NCBI RefSeq assembly: GCF_001456935.1 | Contig: NZ_KQ758485.1 | Span: forward strand, 1 to 64,000 | Reading direction: 5' to 3' | Source: [Bacillus] enclensis | Lineage (GTDB): Bacteria > Bacillota > Bacilli > Bacillales > Bacillaceae_B | DNA length: 64,000 bases | Part shown: positions 27,693 to 36,253 of the stretch, one piece after another | How positions within the stretch are numbered: position 1 is the first letter of the stretch | Layout: each line of letters begins with the position of its first letter | The notes under the pieces: generated by a model | Database searches by the model: none | What the model was told of the DNA's origin: nothing | The model's input: the letters and a program-made list of their open reading frames with translations, nothing else | Position numbers and translations under genes: made by a program

Positions 27693-28286
27693 ATGATGAA
27701 GAGGTTATGGTTGGTTGTGCTGGCTGGATTATTTGCGGCTTCACTCGCTGGCTGCGGTAAGGGAAATGTGGAAGAATCATTTCCGATGAGCGTCGAAATC
27801 GGGGAGCTTGAGGCTGTAAATCAGAACGGCGACACGGTGAAGCTTTCGGAACTTAATGAGGATAAAATCGTTATCGCAGACTTTATCTTCACCAATTGTG
27901 ATACCGTCTGCCTCCCGATGACGGCGAATATGGCGAAGCTTCAAAACAAAATCAAGGAAGCCGGTCTGCAAGATGATGTCCAGTTCGTCTCGATTTCAAT
28001 CGACCCAGAAGAGGATACACCCGAAACACTGACAGAATACAGCAAACGCCACAGCGCAGACTACAGTAACTGGACATTCCTCACAGGCTACACCCGTGAT
28101 GAGATTGAATCGTTTGCAAATGTTTCTTTTAAAACTCCTGCTGCCAAGGTGGAAGGGTCAAACCAGTTCGTTCATGCGACTTCTTTTTTCCTGGTCGGTG
28201 AATCAGGTACACTGCTTAATAAGTATGAAGGCGTTTCTGACCCTCCATTTGAAGAGATGATCAAAGACATCGAAAAACTAAACTAA
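27693..28286 (+). CDS. Sco1/SenC-family copper chaperone lipoprotein (YpmQ-like)
   Basis: A 197-residue lipoprotein (lipobox SLAGCG) with a thioredoxin-like fold. The copper-binding CxxxC is CDTVC (after IVIADFIFTN), and the third ligand is the His of QFVHATSFF. In B. subtilis the Sco protein is needed for CuA assembly in cytochrome c oxidase. ATG 27693 and 27696 are both possible behind AAGGGGGAG. It stands alone and ends at a shared terminator. Confidence 0.9.
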   Translation: MMKRLWLVVLAGLFAASLAGCGKGNVEESFPMSVEIGELEAVNQNGDTVKLSELNEDKIVIADFIFTNCDTVCLPMTANMAKLQNKIKEAGLQDDVQFVSISIDPEEDTPETLTEYSKRHSADYSNWTFLTGYTRDEIESFANVSFKTPAAKVEGSNQFVHATSFFLVGESGTLLNKYEGVSDPPFEEMIKDIEKLN

Positions 28287-28294
28287 CAACAAAT

Positions 28295-28332
28295 AAGCTT
28301 GATTCCCGATTCAACGGGAATCAAGCTTTTTC
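28295..28332. terminator. Bidirectional terminator between sco and the STAS gene
   Basis: AAGCTTGATTCCCG pairs with CGGGAATCAAGCTT around a 6-nt loop and is followed by TTTTT. Confidence 0.9.
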
Positions 28333-28799
28333 TAATTTTCCTGCAGCCATTCATAGAAACCGGCTTTCCTCAGTACCTGATCTGCCTTATTTTCAGAATG
28401 GCGAATGGAAACTTCAAGACCTTCGTGTTTCAGCAAACAAACTAAATCCACAAGAGCGGAAACGCCAAACTGATTGATAAAATCCAGCTTGCTGATGTCG
28501 ATTGAAACCTCCTTGCAGTTTTTAAAATGATATCTATATTCAAGCAAGAACTCATCCAATTTTTCGATCGTAGATGAACCGAGATGCCCGGCCAGAACCA
28601 CTTTCATAGTCCCGAACCGCGAAGATGCCTCGATGTTCAAGCTTTTAGCATAAAGACGAGTGTGGCCCATATTGATAAATAGATCTTTCCCGGAAGACGG
28701 ATGGTAAAAGAAACACATTTCCTGCTTGGTTGAAAGATTCATAGGAAGCACCTCTATCTTTTTAGAGTTTAAATTGCTCAGATAGTATTTTTTACCCAT
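28332..28799 (-). CDS. STAS-domain protein
   Basis: A 155-residue soluble protein. The C-terminal half has the STAS/anti-anti-sigma fold pattern: a strand (MKVVLAGHLGSSTI), helix, then SIDISKLDFINQFGVSALVDLVCLL, where a Ser/Thr is often phosphorylated in SpoIIAA/RsbV relatives. Here the equivalent position carries N-Q-F-G-V-S, so switch phosphorylation is uncertain. No partner anti-sigma gene is nearby. AGGAAG precedes the ATG. Confidence 0.7.
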   Translation of the reverse strand: MGKKYYLSNLNSKKIEVLPMNLSTKQEMCFFYHPSSGKDLFINMGHTRLYAKSLNIEASSRFGTMKVVLAGHLGSSTIEKLDEFLLEYRYHFKNCKEVSIDISKLDFINQFGVSALVDLVCLLKHEGLEVSIRHSENKADQVLRKAGFYEWLQEN

Positions 28800-28904
28800 G
28801 TCACTTCCTACTTAAACATTAAATTTGAGATTTATTTCCTAAATTCAATAAACTTTTTTAATAAAAGTAATATCGTTGAGGGAATCCTTTATTTTTTCTA
28901 CATT

Positions 28905-29987
28905 TCACTTATCCTTTTCCTCATAATAATATGTAAATGTATCTTCAATGTCAGATGACCAATAAACAGATGCAGGTTGCTCTACAGGTCTTCCACCGGC
29001 GCAATTTGCATAAAACTCCTGTTTATTCTGTTCTTTGATGAACAACTTGCCGGATATATTCTTATGTCCTGACACTTCCAGCTTTCCGGCGACACACACT
29101 TTTGAGCCACTGGATACATTCAAATGTTTTCCTACTTTCATGTCTCCTCCGATATATACTTCTGATTCTCCCTCTAAATCAAAGTGTCCATTAAAAATAG
29201 CATTTTTACCAACTTCAAGGATTATGTTCTTTGCGTTATTCATGTTTTTACCCATTGTAAACTGACCGTCTACATGAATACTTGAATTATCAAGGTTGTT
29301 GTTGTTTCCCGTGAGCGTTAAGTCATTCTGAGAGTATATAAGATCTTTTTGGATTTTCATATTATTTCCTAAATAGGTCTTTGAGGTGGTCAACAAGACT
29401 TCTTTACACCGATTGTTCAGACTGACGGGATTCTTACAGCTGTCTGGTACTGTAGGCAGCGTTATTTTTTTCAAGAAATCACCGGTATGCGAATCGCCAT
29501 TATTTACTGCAGGCATAATCGTTAATGGAATGGTCGTTTCAGCAAATAAGGTGAATCTCTCCTTTTTTTTCACCCCTGTACTTGTGATTTCAATGAACAG
29601 GCCTGTATCTCCCGCAGGAGAAATGGTCCGCTTGAGTTCAAACGAAGCGTCTTCCCCGACCTCCACTTTCTCTTCTTTTAAAAAGTCCGGGAATTTAGTA
29701 ATCATGAGGTTGAAAATCTCTTCTTCATTTAACCCGGCATTTTTGTCCTGAGCGATCTCAGCAAGCACAGCATCCCTCGTTTTTTCCAAGGCATGGAGTA
29801 TCGATGTTTGATAGTACGGAATACCCATCTCGGCAACAGCCACTGCCTGGTAATTTTTTTCGACCTTGATGCTCTGTTTGGAATTATTGTAAGAAGCAGC
29901 CAATAAACTAAGAGCCACTACCATAAATATAGTGATGATCAATAAAGAAAGAACTAGTGCATACCCTTTTTCTTCTCTAATTTTCAT
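28905..29987 (-). CDS. PilX-type pilus-associated protein with beta-solenoid domain
   Basis: A 360-residue protein. The N-terminus (REEKGYALVLSLLIITIFMVVALSLL) has a short basic leader, a prepilin-peptidase-like G/Y site and a long hydrophobic helix. The C-terminal part (about 215-330) is a run of short imperfect repeats (IHVDGQFTMGKN, IILEVGKNAIFNGHF, SEVYIGGDMKVGKHL, KVCVAGKLEVSGHK) that suggests a bactofilin-like beta-solenoid. It overlaps the preceding prepilin gene by 11 bp, so the three genes form one operon. Function in a pilus or pseudopilus is inferred. Confidence 0.65.
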   Translation of the reverse strand: MKIREEKGYALVLSLLIITIFMVVALSLLAASYNNSKQSIKVEKNYQAVAVAEMGIPYYQTSILHALEKTRDAVLAEIAQDKNAGLNEEEIFNLMITKFPDFLKEEKVEVGEDASFELKRTISPAGDTGLFIEITSTGVKKKERFTLFAETTIPLTIMPAVNNGDSHTGDFLKKITLPTVPDSCKNPVSLNNRCKEVLLTTSKTYLGNNMKIQKDLIYSQNDLTLTGNNNNLDNSSIHVDGQFTMGKNMNNAKNIILEVGKNAIFNGHFDLEGESEVYIGGDMKVGKHLNVSSGSKVCVAGKLEVSGHKNISGKLFIKEQNKQEFYANCAGGRPVEQPASVYWSSDIEDTFTYYYEEKDK

Positions 29988-30414
29988 GGTCAGAACTGCC
30001 TTTCAGTTTATATAAAACAGTAAGTAAAGTGAATTTATCCTGGGGGGCATCTTTCAGGTATAACGTCAGTTCCAATTGCTTTGAGTGGTCAGAACTTTCG
30101 TCTATGTCTGCAGTGTAGCAAGTCTTTTCATCAGAAAACGCTGTGATCAGTTGTTTATCATCCGTTTGAGTATTATACACCTCAAGTTGACAGCCGTTAT
30201 TCACGATCTCATATGAAGGATTGGTTTGGTGGATTCTTGTCAGTTTCATTGAGATTTGATTTGCTTCCTGCTGCAGGGACGTTTGGGAAGCTGCTTTTTT
30301 TGAATAAGATATCCCTTGAAAAAGGACATTCCATAAAAGCAGCCCGATTACGGATATAATAGCCAGACTGGCGAGGACTTCTATCAGCGTGAGCCCTTTT
30401 TGATCATGGATCAT
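29977..30414 (-). CDS. Prepilin-type protein (PulJ/ComGF-like)
   Basis: A 145-residue protein with type IV pilin N-terminus QKGLTLIEVLASLAIISVIG: cleavage after Gly, Glu at mature position 5, then a hydrophobic helix. The rest resembles a minor pseudopilin. It overlaps the previous gene by 4 bp (ATGA). No GspE, GspF or prepilin peptidase lies in the window, so it must use machinery encoded elsewhere. Confidence 0.7.
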   Translation of the reverse strand: MIHDQKGLTLIEVLASLAIISVIGLLLWNVLFQGISYSKKAASQTSLQQEANQISMKLTRIHQTNPSYEIVNNGCQLEVYNTQTDDKQLITAFSDEKTCYTADIDESSDHSKQLELTLYLKDAPQDKFTLLTVLYKLKGSSDHEN

Positions 30415-30845
30415 TCTTCGGCCCCCCTGACTGTGATATAACCGTATGTTTCAGTTAAGACTTTACCGGACTTCCCGATTTGGATGGTAACAGGATATGG
30501 GCGGTCTTCCCCGGTATCTTTTGCAAGCTTGACTACAACATTGAAGCCTTCTAACTCTTTTTTTAAATAAAAATGATCCAGATCATCAGGTTCTATTTCA
30601 TAGTCATAGGGACCAGGCGTGGAACCAGACCCTTTTATAAAAGTACTCACTTCGTTCCCTGCATCATCGGTCCAGTGAGCCAATACTTTTTTCGCAAGAT
30701 TGATTGCCTGAATCTTTTCTTCATTATGCTTATTATTCATGCCGATCTGAGGAAAGAAGGTGATAATGGATACGAGAATAATAGACAATAGGGTAATCGA
30801 TGCAAGAATTTCCACTAACGTAATTCCTTTTTCATCTTTAAGCAC
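30411..30845 (-). CDS. Prepilin-type protein (PilV-like)
   Basis: A 144-residue protein with pilin N-terminus EKGITLVEILASITLLSIILV (Glu at position 5 after the processing Gly) and a C-terminal beta domain ending GYITVRGAEE. GTG start with AGGAGA 6 nt upstream. It is first in a three-gene prepilin operon; a perfect TATAAT (30891-30896 on the minus strand) lies 46 bp upstream without an obvious -35. Confidence 0.7.
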   Translation of the reverse strand: MLKDEKGITLVEILASITLLSIILVSIITFFPQIGMNNKHNEEKIQAINLAKKVLAHWTDDAGNEVSTFIKGSGSTPGPYDYEIEPDDLDHFYLKKELEGFNVVVKLAKDTGEDRPYPVTIQIGKSGKVLTETYGYITVRGAEE

Positions 30846-30925
30846 CGGAATTCTCCTTGTTATAGGTTTATTTTACTATATTCTCTTACCATTATATCAT
30901 CAGCCACGGCGGGTAAGGAAAAGAA

Positions 30926-30963
30926 ATAAAAAAAGGCCTGCACCTCTACTCAGGGCAGACCTT
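30926..30963 (-). terminator. Terminator of the sporulation-kinase gene
   Basis: On the minus strand AAGGTCTGC pairs with GCAGGCCTT and is followed by a T run into ATTTC. Confidence 0.75.
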
Positions 30964-30966
30964 CTC

Positions 30967-32097
30967 TTATGACGGTATCGTCGGCATGCTGGAATGGAGC
31001 GGAAGCTTAATCGTAAAGGCGGTCTTTTCGTCAGTCGAAAAGCACGTGATTTCTCCGCCGTGCTTCTCAATCAGTTTCTTGCATATAAACAAACCGATTC
31101 CCGTTCCGAGCTCTTTCGTTGTATAAAACGGCTCAAATATGGCATTGATGGTTTCCTGCTGTATTCTGGGGCCGTTGTTCGTGATGGATAGATGCAGGGT
31201 TGATGCCTGCAGTACAGAGCGGATACGAATTAAACGTTCGCCCTTTTCAATCTGCAGGGCATCGATCGAGTTCATGATCAGGTTCAGAAAAACCTGCCTC
31301 AATTCATCCTTATTTCCTGAGATGATCAGTGATTCATCCACTTCAAGTGTGGTTGAGACGTCTCCGGCCAACAGACTCGGATACAGGAATTCCAGCAGCT
31401 CTTTGAACATGGCCGAAAGATTGATCTCTTCCCTTTTGCTCTCGATGATTTCCTTCCTGGACACATGGAGAAACTGGGCAATCCGATAATTCAGCTGATC
31501 GAGTTCATGCTGCATGATATCAAGATACGGAAGGTCCGGGTAATCATGCTGGAGCAGTTTTGTAAACCCAATGATGGAAGTCAGCGGATTCCGAAATTCA
31601 TGGACAAAGCTCGAGCTCATCTGTCCAAGGATCGTGAGCCGTTCCTTATGGGTTTGATCAATATAAAGCTCTTTTTCCTGCAGCTGCTTGTCCCGGATGT
31701 CCGTGTATTGTTTGACGGCAAGATAAGAGAAGCGGTCGAATAAAGCATTGATATCTTCCAGATACGGCTGAAGCTCCGTCCACTCAATTCCCGAACGGCT
31801 GACCCATTTGATGACTTCACTCTTACCGACGTTCACGTTATACACAAACTCGCTGATATTCACATTGGCTTCCACCCGCTCCTGAGCGGTCTTATAAGCG
31901 AGTGCCTGGATTTCCTCTTCGGTCAAGGGATTTTTAATGGCACGCTTCACCAGGTGAAACATCCGAAGACCGTTCTGCAGGACTTCTTCTTTATATAAAT
32001 CCTGTTCTGAAATAACGATATTTGATCTCCAGTTATGCAAAAACTCCGTTGAGTGTTCTTCCAAAAAAGCTATGAGTCTATCAGAAGTACTAATCAT
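30967..32097 (-). CDS. Orphan sensor histidine kinase, BA2291/HisK_N sporulation type
   Basis: A 376-residue cytoplasmic kinase with no membrane segment. The N-terminal helical sensor (about 1-150, FLEEHSTEFLHNWRSNI; QERVEANVNISEFVYNVN) resembles the HisK_N globin-like domain of B. anthracis sporulation kinases. The kinase core has H-box SSSFVHEFRNPLTSIIGF, N-box LIMNSIDAL, and G-boxes TGIGLFICKKLI. No response regulator is adjacent, as expected for a Spo0F-phosphorelay kinase. Start ATG 32097 has AAGGGG 10 nt upstream. Confidence 0.8.
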   Translation of the reverse strand: MISTSDRLIAFLEEHSTEFLHNWRSNIVISEQDLYKEEVLQNGLRMFHLVKRAIKNPLTEEEIQALAYKTAQERVEANVNISEFVYNVNVGKSEVIKWVSRSGIEWTELQPYLEDINALFDRFSYLAVKQYTDIRDKQLQEKELYIDQTHKERLTILGQMSSSFVHEFRNPLTSIIGFTKLLQHDYPDLPYLDIMQHELDQLNYRIAQFLHVSRKEIIESKREEINLSAMFKELLEFLYPSLLAGDVSTTLEVDESLIISGNKDELRQVFLNLIMNSIDALQIEKGERLIRIRSVLQASTLHLSITNNGPRIQQETINAIFEPFYTTKELGTGIGLFICKKLIEKHGGEITCFSTDEKTAFTIKLPLHSSMPTIPS

Positions 32098-32480
32098 CCG
32101 CCGGCAGCCCCTTCGTCCCAATTTTCAACGCTCACTCTTTCCTATTATCATAACAGAAATGAGCGGGGTCTGAGACATTTTCTAGTAATTTCAATCCTTT
32201 AAAACTCTTCCAAGGCCCTTCCCGCAGTCTACTAAAGTACTAAAGCATGAAAGGCCGCAAGTTTCGCTTGATTTCGACTTTTGCTGGATCGTTGGATTTA
32301 TTTCGTGTGGCTAAATTTATCGAATGATGATTTTCGCTACCCTAAATTCCCCATGACCTCCTCCTAAGCCAGTCTATTATCTCCAGTAAATTGCCCTGCT
32401 TAAGTTCGTTCGATAGATTCATGTATTTTACTAGATTGCTCCCTATACTTAATATCATAATGACAAAGGGAGGAAATAAA
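32098..32480. other. 383-bp gap without a recognised element
   Basis: Between the kinase start and the M4 protease start. It contains scattered TTTCG-like words at irregular spacing and possible promoter for the protease near ACTTAATATCATAATG, but no clear -35/-10 pair, hairpin or small gene. Confidence 0.4.
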
Positions 32481-34145
32481 TTGAAGAAAAGACTAATTGC
32501 ACCAATCGCACTGTCTACCGCTCTGATCGCTGCCACTCTGCCGCAGGGACAGGCACTGGCTGTCCAGCCTCAGGAACTTGCCGGGGTACAGACCAACTCA
32601 GTCAAGCAGTGGAATGAAATAGCAAATGTCCCTCTATTCGTGAAAGAAAAGCATGCAGTGAAACGCATGGCTGCCACATCCAATGATGCTCTCAATTACC
32701 TCCAAGAGAAAAAGTCCACACTCAACATCAAAAATCCGAAAGCGAGCTTAAAAGCAAAGAGAGTCGAAAAGGATGACCTCGGCATGACACATGTCCGATT
32801 CAACCAAACGAAAGACGGCCTCCCGGTGGAGGGAGCTGAAGTCATCGTCCACTATAATAAAAAGAATGAAATTACCTCTGTGAATGCCTCATACCATCCT
32901 AGTGCTGAAAGTGCGGAATTGAACACGACACCTTCACTGTCAAGCAGTAAAGCAGTCGATAAAGCGAAGTCAGCCGTGAAAGCACCAGACAAGCTGACCT
33001 ACGCGCCGACCTCGGACCTCGTGATCTATCCGTTCGAAGGAAAAGATCTCCTGGCGTATAAAGTGAATGTCAATTTCCTCGGTGAAGCACCAGGTAACTG
33101 GTTTGTTTTCATAGACGCGAAAACAGGGGAAGTCGTCGACCAGTACAATGCCATCATGCATGCAGAGGATATCAAAACCCAGACAGGAACCGGGATCGGG
33201 GTGTTGGGCGGACATCGTCTCCTTCATATCTCTCAGACAAAAGAGCCAAATCAGGGTACGATGTTCCAGCTGGCCGACTACAGTCATGAGGGGCTCGATG
33301 GCATCTTCACATATGACTACTCGAAAAACCGGATTGAAATGTTCAAGGACAAAGATGCAGCATTCACATCCGACTTTGACAGGCCGGCTGTGGATGCCCA
33401 CTATAACTCCGAAAAGGTCTATGACTATTATTTGAACGAGCATGACCGCAACTCACTTGACGGGGAAGGCATGCCTATTCAGTCGGTCGTCCATTACGGG
33501 GAAAATTACAATAATGCTTTCTGGAACGGTACTTACATGGTATATGGGGACGGAGACGGGGAGTTCATGATTCCGCTTGCTGCGGGACTTGATGTTGCCG
33601 CCCACGAAATGACTCACGGGGTGACCTCTAACTCTGCCAACCTGCAGTATCGCTTCCAATCAGGAGCATTGAACGAAGCGTTCTCCGATATTTTCAGTGC
33701 CTTGATCGATGATAAAAACTGGGAGCTGGGCGAGGACATCATGGCCCCTGCAGCCAAGGAAAGCGGAAGGGAATCGCTCCGTAGCCTGAGTAATCCCAGC
33801 AAGTATCCAGTTAACGCAGCGTATGTTCCATATGGAAATGGAGACGGGATGTACCCTTCCCATATGGATGAGTACTATGACCTGCCGCGCAGCCTTGATA
33901 ACGGCGGCGTTCACATCAACTCCTCCATCATCAATCATGCCGCCTACCTGACGGCTCAGGATATCGGCCGCGAGAAGCTCGGTAAAATCTACTACCGCGC
34001 GCTGACCACTTATCTGACAAGCCTGTCTGATTTCAGTGATGCTCGTCAGGCCATCATTCAATCAGCCGTGGACCTTTACGGTGAAGGAAGCGCCGAAGCT
34101 GTGGCAGCCGCAGGCGGATTAGATTCTGTCGGGATTACCGAATAA
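32481..34145 (+). CDS. Secreted M4 neutral metalloprotease (thermolysin/bacillolysin family)
   Basis: A 554-residue preproenzyme. Signal peptide (KKRLIAPIALSTALIAATLPQGQALA), FTP and PepSY propeptide domains (about 50-220), then the catalytic domain. Zinc site HEMTH (His375, Glu376, His379) and third ligand Glu in GALNEAFSD; the C-terminal His is in DNGGVHINSSIINHAAYL. It digests extracellular protein. The TTG start at 32481 is set by GGGAGGA 6 nt upstream and gives a proper signal peptide; the longer open frame upstream does not. It feeds peptides to importers such as the dpp operon here. Confidence 0.93.
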   Translation: MKKRLIAPIALSTALIAATLPQGQALAVQPQELAGVQTNSVKQWNEIANVPLFVKEKHAVKRMAATSNDALNYLQEKKSTLNIKNPKASLKAKRVEKDDLGMTHVRFNQTKDGLPVEGAEVIVHYNKKNEITSVNASYHPSAESAELNTTPSLSSSKAVDKAKSAVKAPDKLTYAPTSDLVIYPFEGKDLLAYKVNVNFLGEAPGNWFVFIDAKTGEVVDQYNAIMHAEDIKTQTGTGIGVLGGHRLLHISQTKEPNQGTMFQLADYSHEGLDGIFTYDYSKNRIEMFKDKDAAFTSDFDRPAVDAHYNSEKVYDYYLNEHDRNSLDGEGMPIQSVVHYGENYNNAFWNGTYMVYGDGDGEFMIPLAAGLDVAAHEMTHGVTSNSANLQYRFQSGALNEAFSDIFSALIDDKNWELGEDIMAPAAKESGRESLRSLSNPSKYPVNAAYVPYGNGDGMYPSHMDEYYDLPRSLDNGGVHINSSIINHAAYLTAQDIGREKLGKIYYRALTTYLTSLSDFSDARQAIIQSAVDLYGEGSAEAVAAAGGLDSVGITE

Positions 34146-34153
34146 CCCTACGA

Positions 34154-34190
34154 AATAAGCATGAAGGGCTCCCCTTCATGCTTATTTTTT
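34154..34190 (+). terminator. Terminator of the M4 protease gene
   Basis: ATAAGCATGAAGGG pairs with CCCTTCATGCTTAT and is followed by six T. Confidence 0.9.
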
Positions 34191-34377
34191 GCATATAAAA
34201 AGGCTGTTTTCTAAAAGGTTGTCGCTTCCCTTAATTAGGCTGGTAACATTAATGCAGCTTGTGGACGTGCTCCTTTCGCAAACAAAATTCAACAAGAGAC
34301 GGCCGTACAACCCAAAAAAACCAAGTTCCAGTATTTTCTTGTAGGTAAAGCAACAAAGTATGCGAAAAGCGCCTATA

Positions 34378-34411
34378 AAAAAGAAGCCTTTTCTAAAAAG
34401 CCTTCTTCTCT
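34378..34411 (-). terminator. Probable terminator of comK
   Basis: On the minus strand AAGAAG...CTTCTT with an inner CTTTT/AAAAG stem is followed by TTTTTTAT. One G-G mismatch lies in the stem. The rest of 34191-34377 shows nothing clear. Confidence 0.6.
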
Positions 34412-34418
34412 CAATCTA

Positions 34419-34970
34419 TTATATTTGGATGGGAGGTGGATCCTCTGGATTGAAAGGCAGCATGCTGGAGTAAATCGCCGGTCCAGGCATTTTTTCTATT
34501 GAAGGCGGCAAATCGGCATCATATGAAGAAAAATACGTCAATGTTGCAGACGCCCTTTCCATCTGTGTTCGAAGAACTCTGACTGAACAGGAGACTTCCA
34601 GCATCGAGCCGTTTTTAAAATGAACAAATGTCTTTCCATTTGAGTGGGTGAAATTCTCGATGTGGGAACAAAAAAGCCAGGTGCATTCATAATGTTGGGG
34701 GGACATGGTGGGAAAAGCAAGTATGTAAGGATCTTCACTGATGATGACAGGCGTTTTTCTGAAATAAGGCAGAACATGCTTCACGGCTTTTACCCTGCCG
34801 TCGTAAGAAGCTCCATTTCGCATACACACATCGTCCAGAAGATCCTTGACCGACCTTTTACTGAAGACATGATCGCCCGTCTGATTCAGAATGACGGATT
34901 GATATCTTTCGTGATAAGCCGGGTAAATCGCCATCGTATTCATTGTGATCGGGTTTTCTCTTTCTCTCAC
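34419..34970 (-). CDS. comK: Competence transcription factor ComK
   Basis: A 183-residue ComK-family activator of DNA-uptake genes. The family pattern is visible: TMAIYPAYHERYQS, the RSVKDLLDDVCMRNGASYDGR block (compare the GSSYxGR of B. subtilis ComK), TPVIISEDPYILAFPTMSP, then CTWLFCSHIENF. ComK normally binds AT-boxes as a tetramer. The GTG at 34970 is the longest start; ATG codons nine and twelve residues later are alternatives, and the ribosome site is weak. A divergent sigma factor gene lies 319 bp away. Confidence 0.82.
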   Translation of the reverse strand: MRERENPITMNTMAIYPAYHERYQSVILNQTGDHVFSKRSVKDLLDDVCMRNGASYDGRVKAVKHVLPYFRKTPVIISEDPYILAFPTMSPQHYECTWLFCSHIENFTHSNGKTFVHFKNGSMLEVSCSVRVLRTQMERASATLTYFSSYDADLPPSIEKMPGPAIYSSMLPFNPEDPPPIQI

Positions 34971-35045
34971 TCACTACACCATCCTTTAAATGTTGGTAGA
35001 AACTTATTTTTCAGAAAAGCCATAAAAATAAGTGACTTTATACCT

Positions 35046-35074
35046 ATTATAACTTAATAGGATAACATTTCCAG
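35046..35074 (-). promoter_or_regulatory. Possible comK promoter
   Basis: On the minus strand TATAAT (35046-35051) lies about 75 bp before the comK start, with a TGGAAA -35-like word near 35068-35073. Clear paired AAAA-N5-TTTT ComK boxes were not found. Confidence 0.4.
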
Positions 35075-35289
35075 TTATTTCTACAAATTTTTACATTTTT
35101 TCGTAAAATAAATTTCGTTTCTGACTAAACAATCCCTTTCCAGCCCCTAACGCATGCTTTCCTACTGGCAAAAACACTAAAACCCCAATAAAACAGACAA
35201 TTCCCCGTTTTGGCGGATCCTCCCCCTCCCTGTATGGTATAGCTACCCGGGAATAACCGAAAGGCGCGCCATTCAGAAGGACCACACAC

Positions 35290-35772
35290 ATGGAATCTTT
35301 CCATGAAATTCAAAAGCAGTTTGAGCCAATGATTCATAAGATCATCCACTCCCTTCACATTTTCAAGGATCGCGAGGAATTCTATCAAACAGGACTGATC
35401 GCGCTTTGGGAGGCAGCCCAGAACTTCAATCCTGAAAAAGGGGAATTTGCCGCATTTGCTTACTCATACATCAAAGGGCGGATGCTGACGGAATTAAGTC
35501 AGAAAACAAAGCTTTTTGACCGGCAGGCCTATCCCAAAGAAGAGTTTTGGGAGTTGGTGGAGGATGAATGGTCAGAGACTCCGCTTTCGCGGGAGATTCT
35601 ACAAGCCTATTGCGAGAGGCTGACGGAGGGACAGACCAAGTGGGTCATGTATACGTTCATGGAGATGTTAACGGTCAGGGAGATTGCTGAGAAGGAAGGG
35701 GTTTCGGTTGGCGCTGTGAAGAAGTGGCGGCATGGGGCCAGGGAGCGGTTAAAAGAAAAGAGGAATATCTAA
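35290..35772 (+). CDS. Small sigma-70 family factor, SigH/ComX-like
   Basis: A 160-residue sigma factor. Region 2 (about 5-70: EPMIHKIIHSLHIFKDREEFYQTGLIALWEAAQNFNPEKGEFAAFAYSYIKGRM) is well formed. A region-4 helix-turn-helix closes it (about 110-155: TVREIAEKEGVSVGAVKKWRHGARERL). No anti-sigma gene adjoins. In staphylococci and streptococci, small sigma factors of this type (SigH, ComX) drive competence genes, which fits its place beside comK, but the link is inference. AGAAGGA lies 8 nt before the ATG. Confidence 0.75.
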   Translation: MESFHEIQKQFEPMIHKIIHSLHIFKDREEFYQTGLIALWEAAQNFNPEKGEFAAFAYSYIKGRMLTELSQKTKLFDRQAYPKEEFWELVEDEWSETPLSREILQAYCERLTEGQTKWVMYTFMEMLTVREIAEKEGVSVGAVKKWRHGARERLKEKRNI

Positions 35773-35835
35773 AAAAACAAAATAAAAAAACCTTATTGGT
35801 TTGCGGGTGGAAATACCTATTTTAAAAAGAGAAGA

Positions 35836-35916
35836 CTCGGCAGCTGGCTGGCATTGTCATTTGAACAGAAGCCCCTGTAGCTTTGCGTCACCATCTTTCA
35901 ATGGCTTTGCCCTTTT
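35836..35916 (-). ncRNA. c-di-GMP-I (GEMM-I) riboswitch, no adjacent sense gene
   Basis: On the minus strand the aptamer reads AAAAGGGCAAAGCCATTGAA, then GATGGTGACGCAAAGCTAC, AGGGGCTTCTG, and closes with ATGCCAGCCAGCTGCCG. These are the conserved GGCAAA, GACGCAAAGC and GCCAG-CTGCCG parts of GEMM-I. Downstream is a weak hairpin (AAACC-AATAA-GGTTT) and T runs, then the 3' end of the sigma gene in the opposite sense. The first same-strand gene is comK, 870 nt away. Confidence 0.85.
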
Positions 35917-36183
35917 CACATCAATTCAGGATTCATCCTTACCTAAAAATACGTTTACGGTGAGATTGAAGAACCTTTATGTATATACGATTCTCCTCAC
36001 AACGGAAGAACTTGATCCCAAACAGCTTCAAAGGAGTCCATATTTCTTTCATATAATAAACCGGCATTCCAGAGCCCCCTTTATTAAATACATTTAATTC
36101 CTTTTCTTGTACTATTATACAACAAAAAAGTCTGAATTATCTATACAATTAAATAAAAATTAATAGACAAAAAAAGACAAATT

Positions 36184-36210
36184 GGGACAGGGGAACAGGT
36201 ACATTGTCCC
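36184..36210. repeat. 27-nt GGGACA/TGTCCC element
   Basis: A 27-nt copy starting GGGACAGGGGAACAGG and ending TTGTCCC, in the gap between riboswitch 1 and the VanZ pseudogene. The family consensus contains one GGGACA and two TGTCCC words (or the reverse), so two alternative 6-bp hairpins can form. Confidence 0.8.
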
Positions 36211-36253
36211 GCTTCATTAAACTCGCTTCTACATTATGCCGAGTCTAGTGAGA

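Noticed and set aside
32262..32336. Another periodic array (TTTCG words)
   Set aside because: Spacings are 10, 15, 14, 17 and 14 nt with poor motif agreement; not regular.
34971..35289. ComK boxes for autoregulation
   Set aside because: AT-rich words are present but no pair of AAAA-N5-TTTT boxes at proper spacing was found.
35801..36097. 98-residue ORF on the + strand
   Set aside because: It runs antisense through the c-di-GMP riboswitch, has no ribosome site and no protein-like character.
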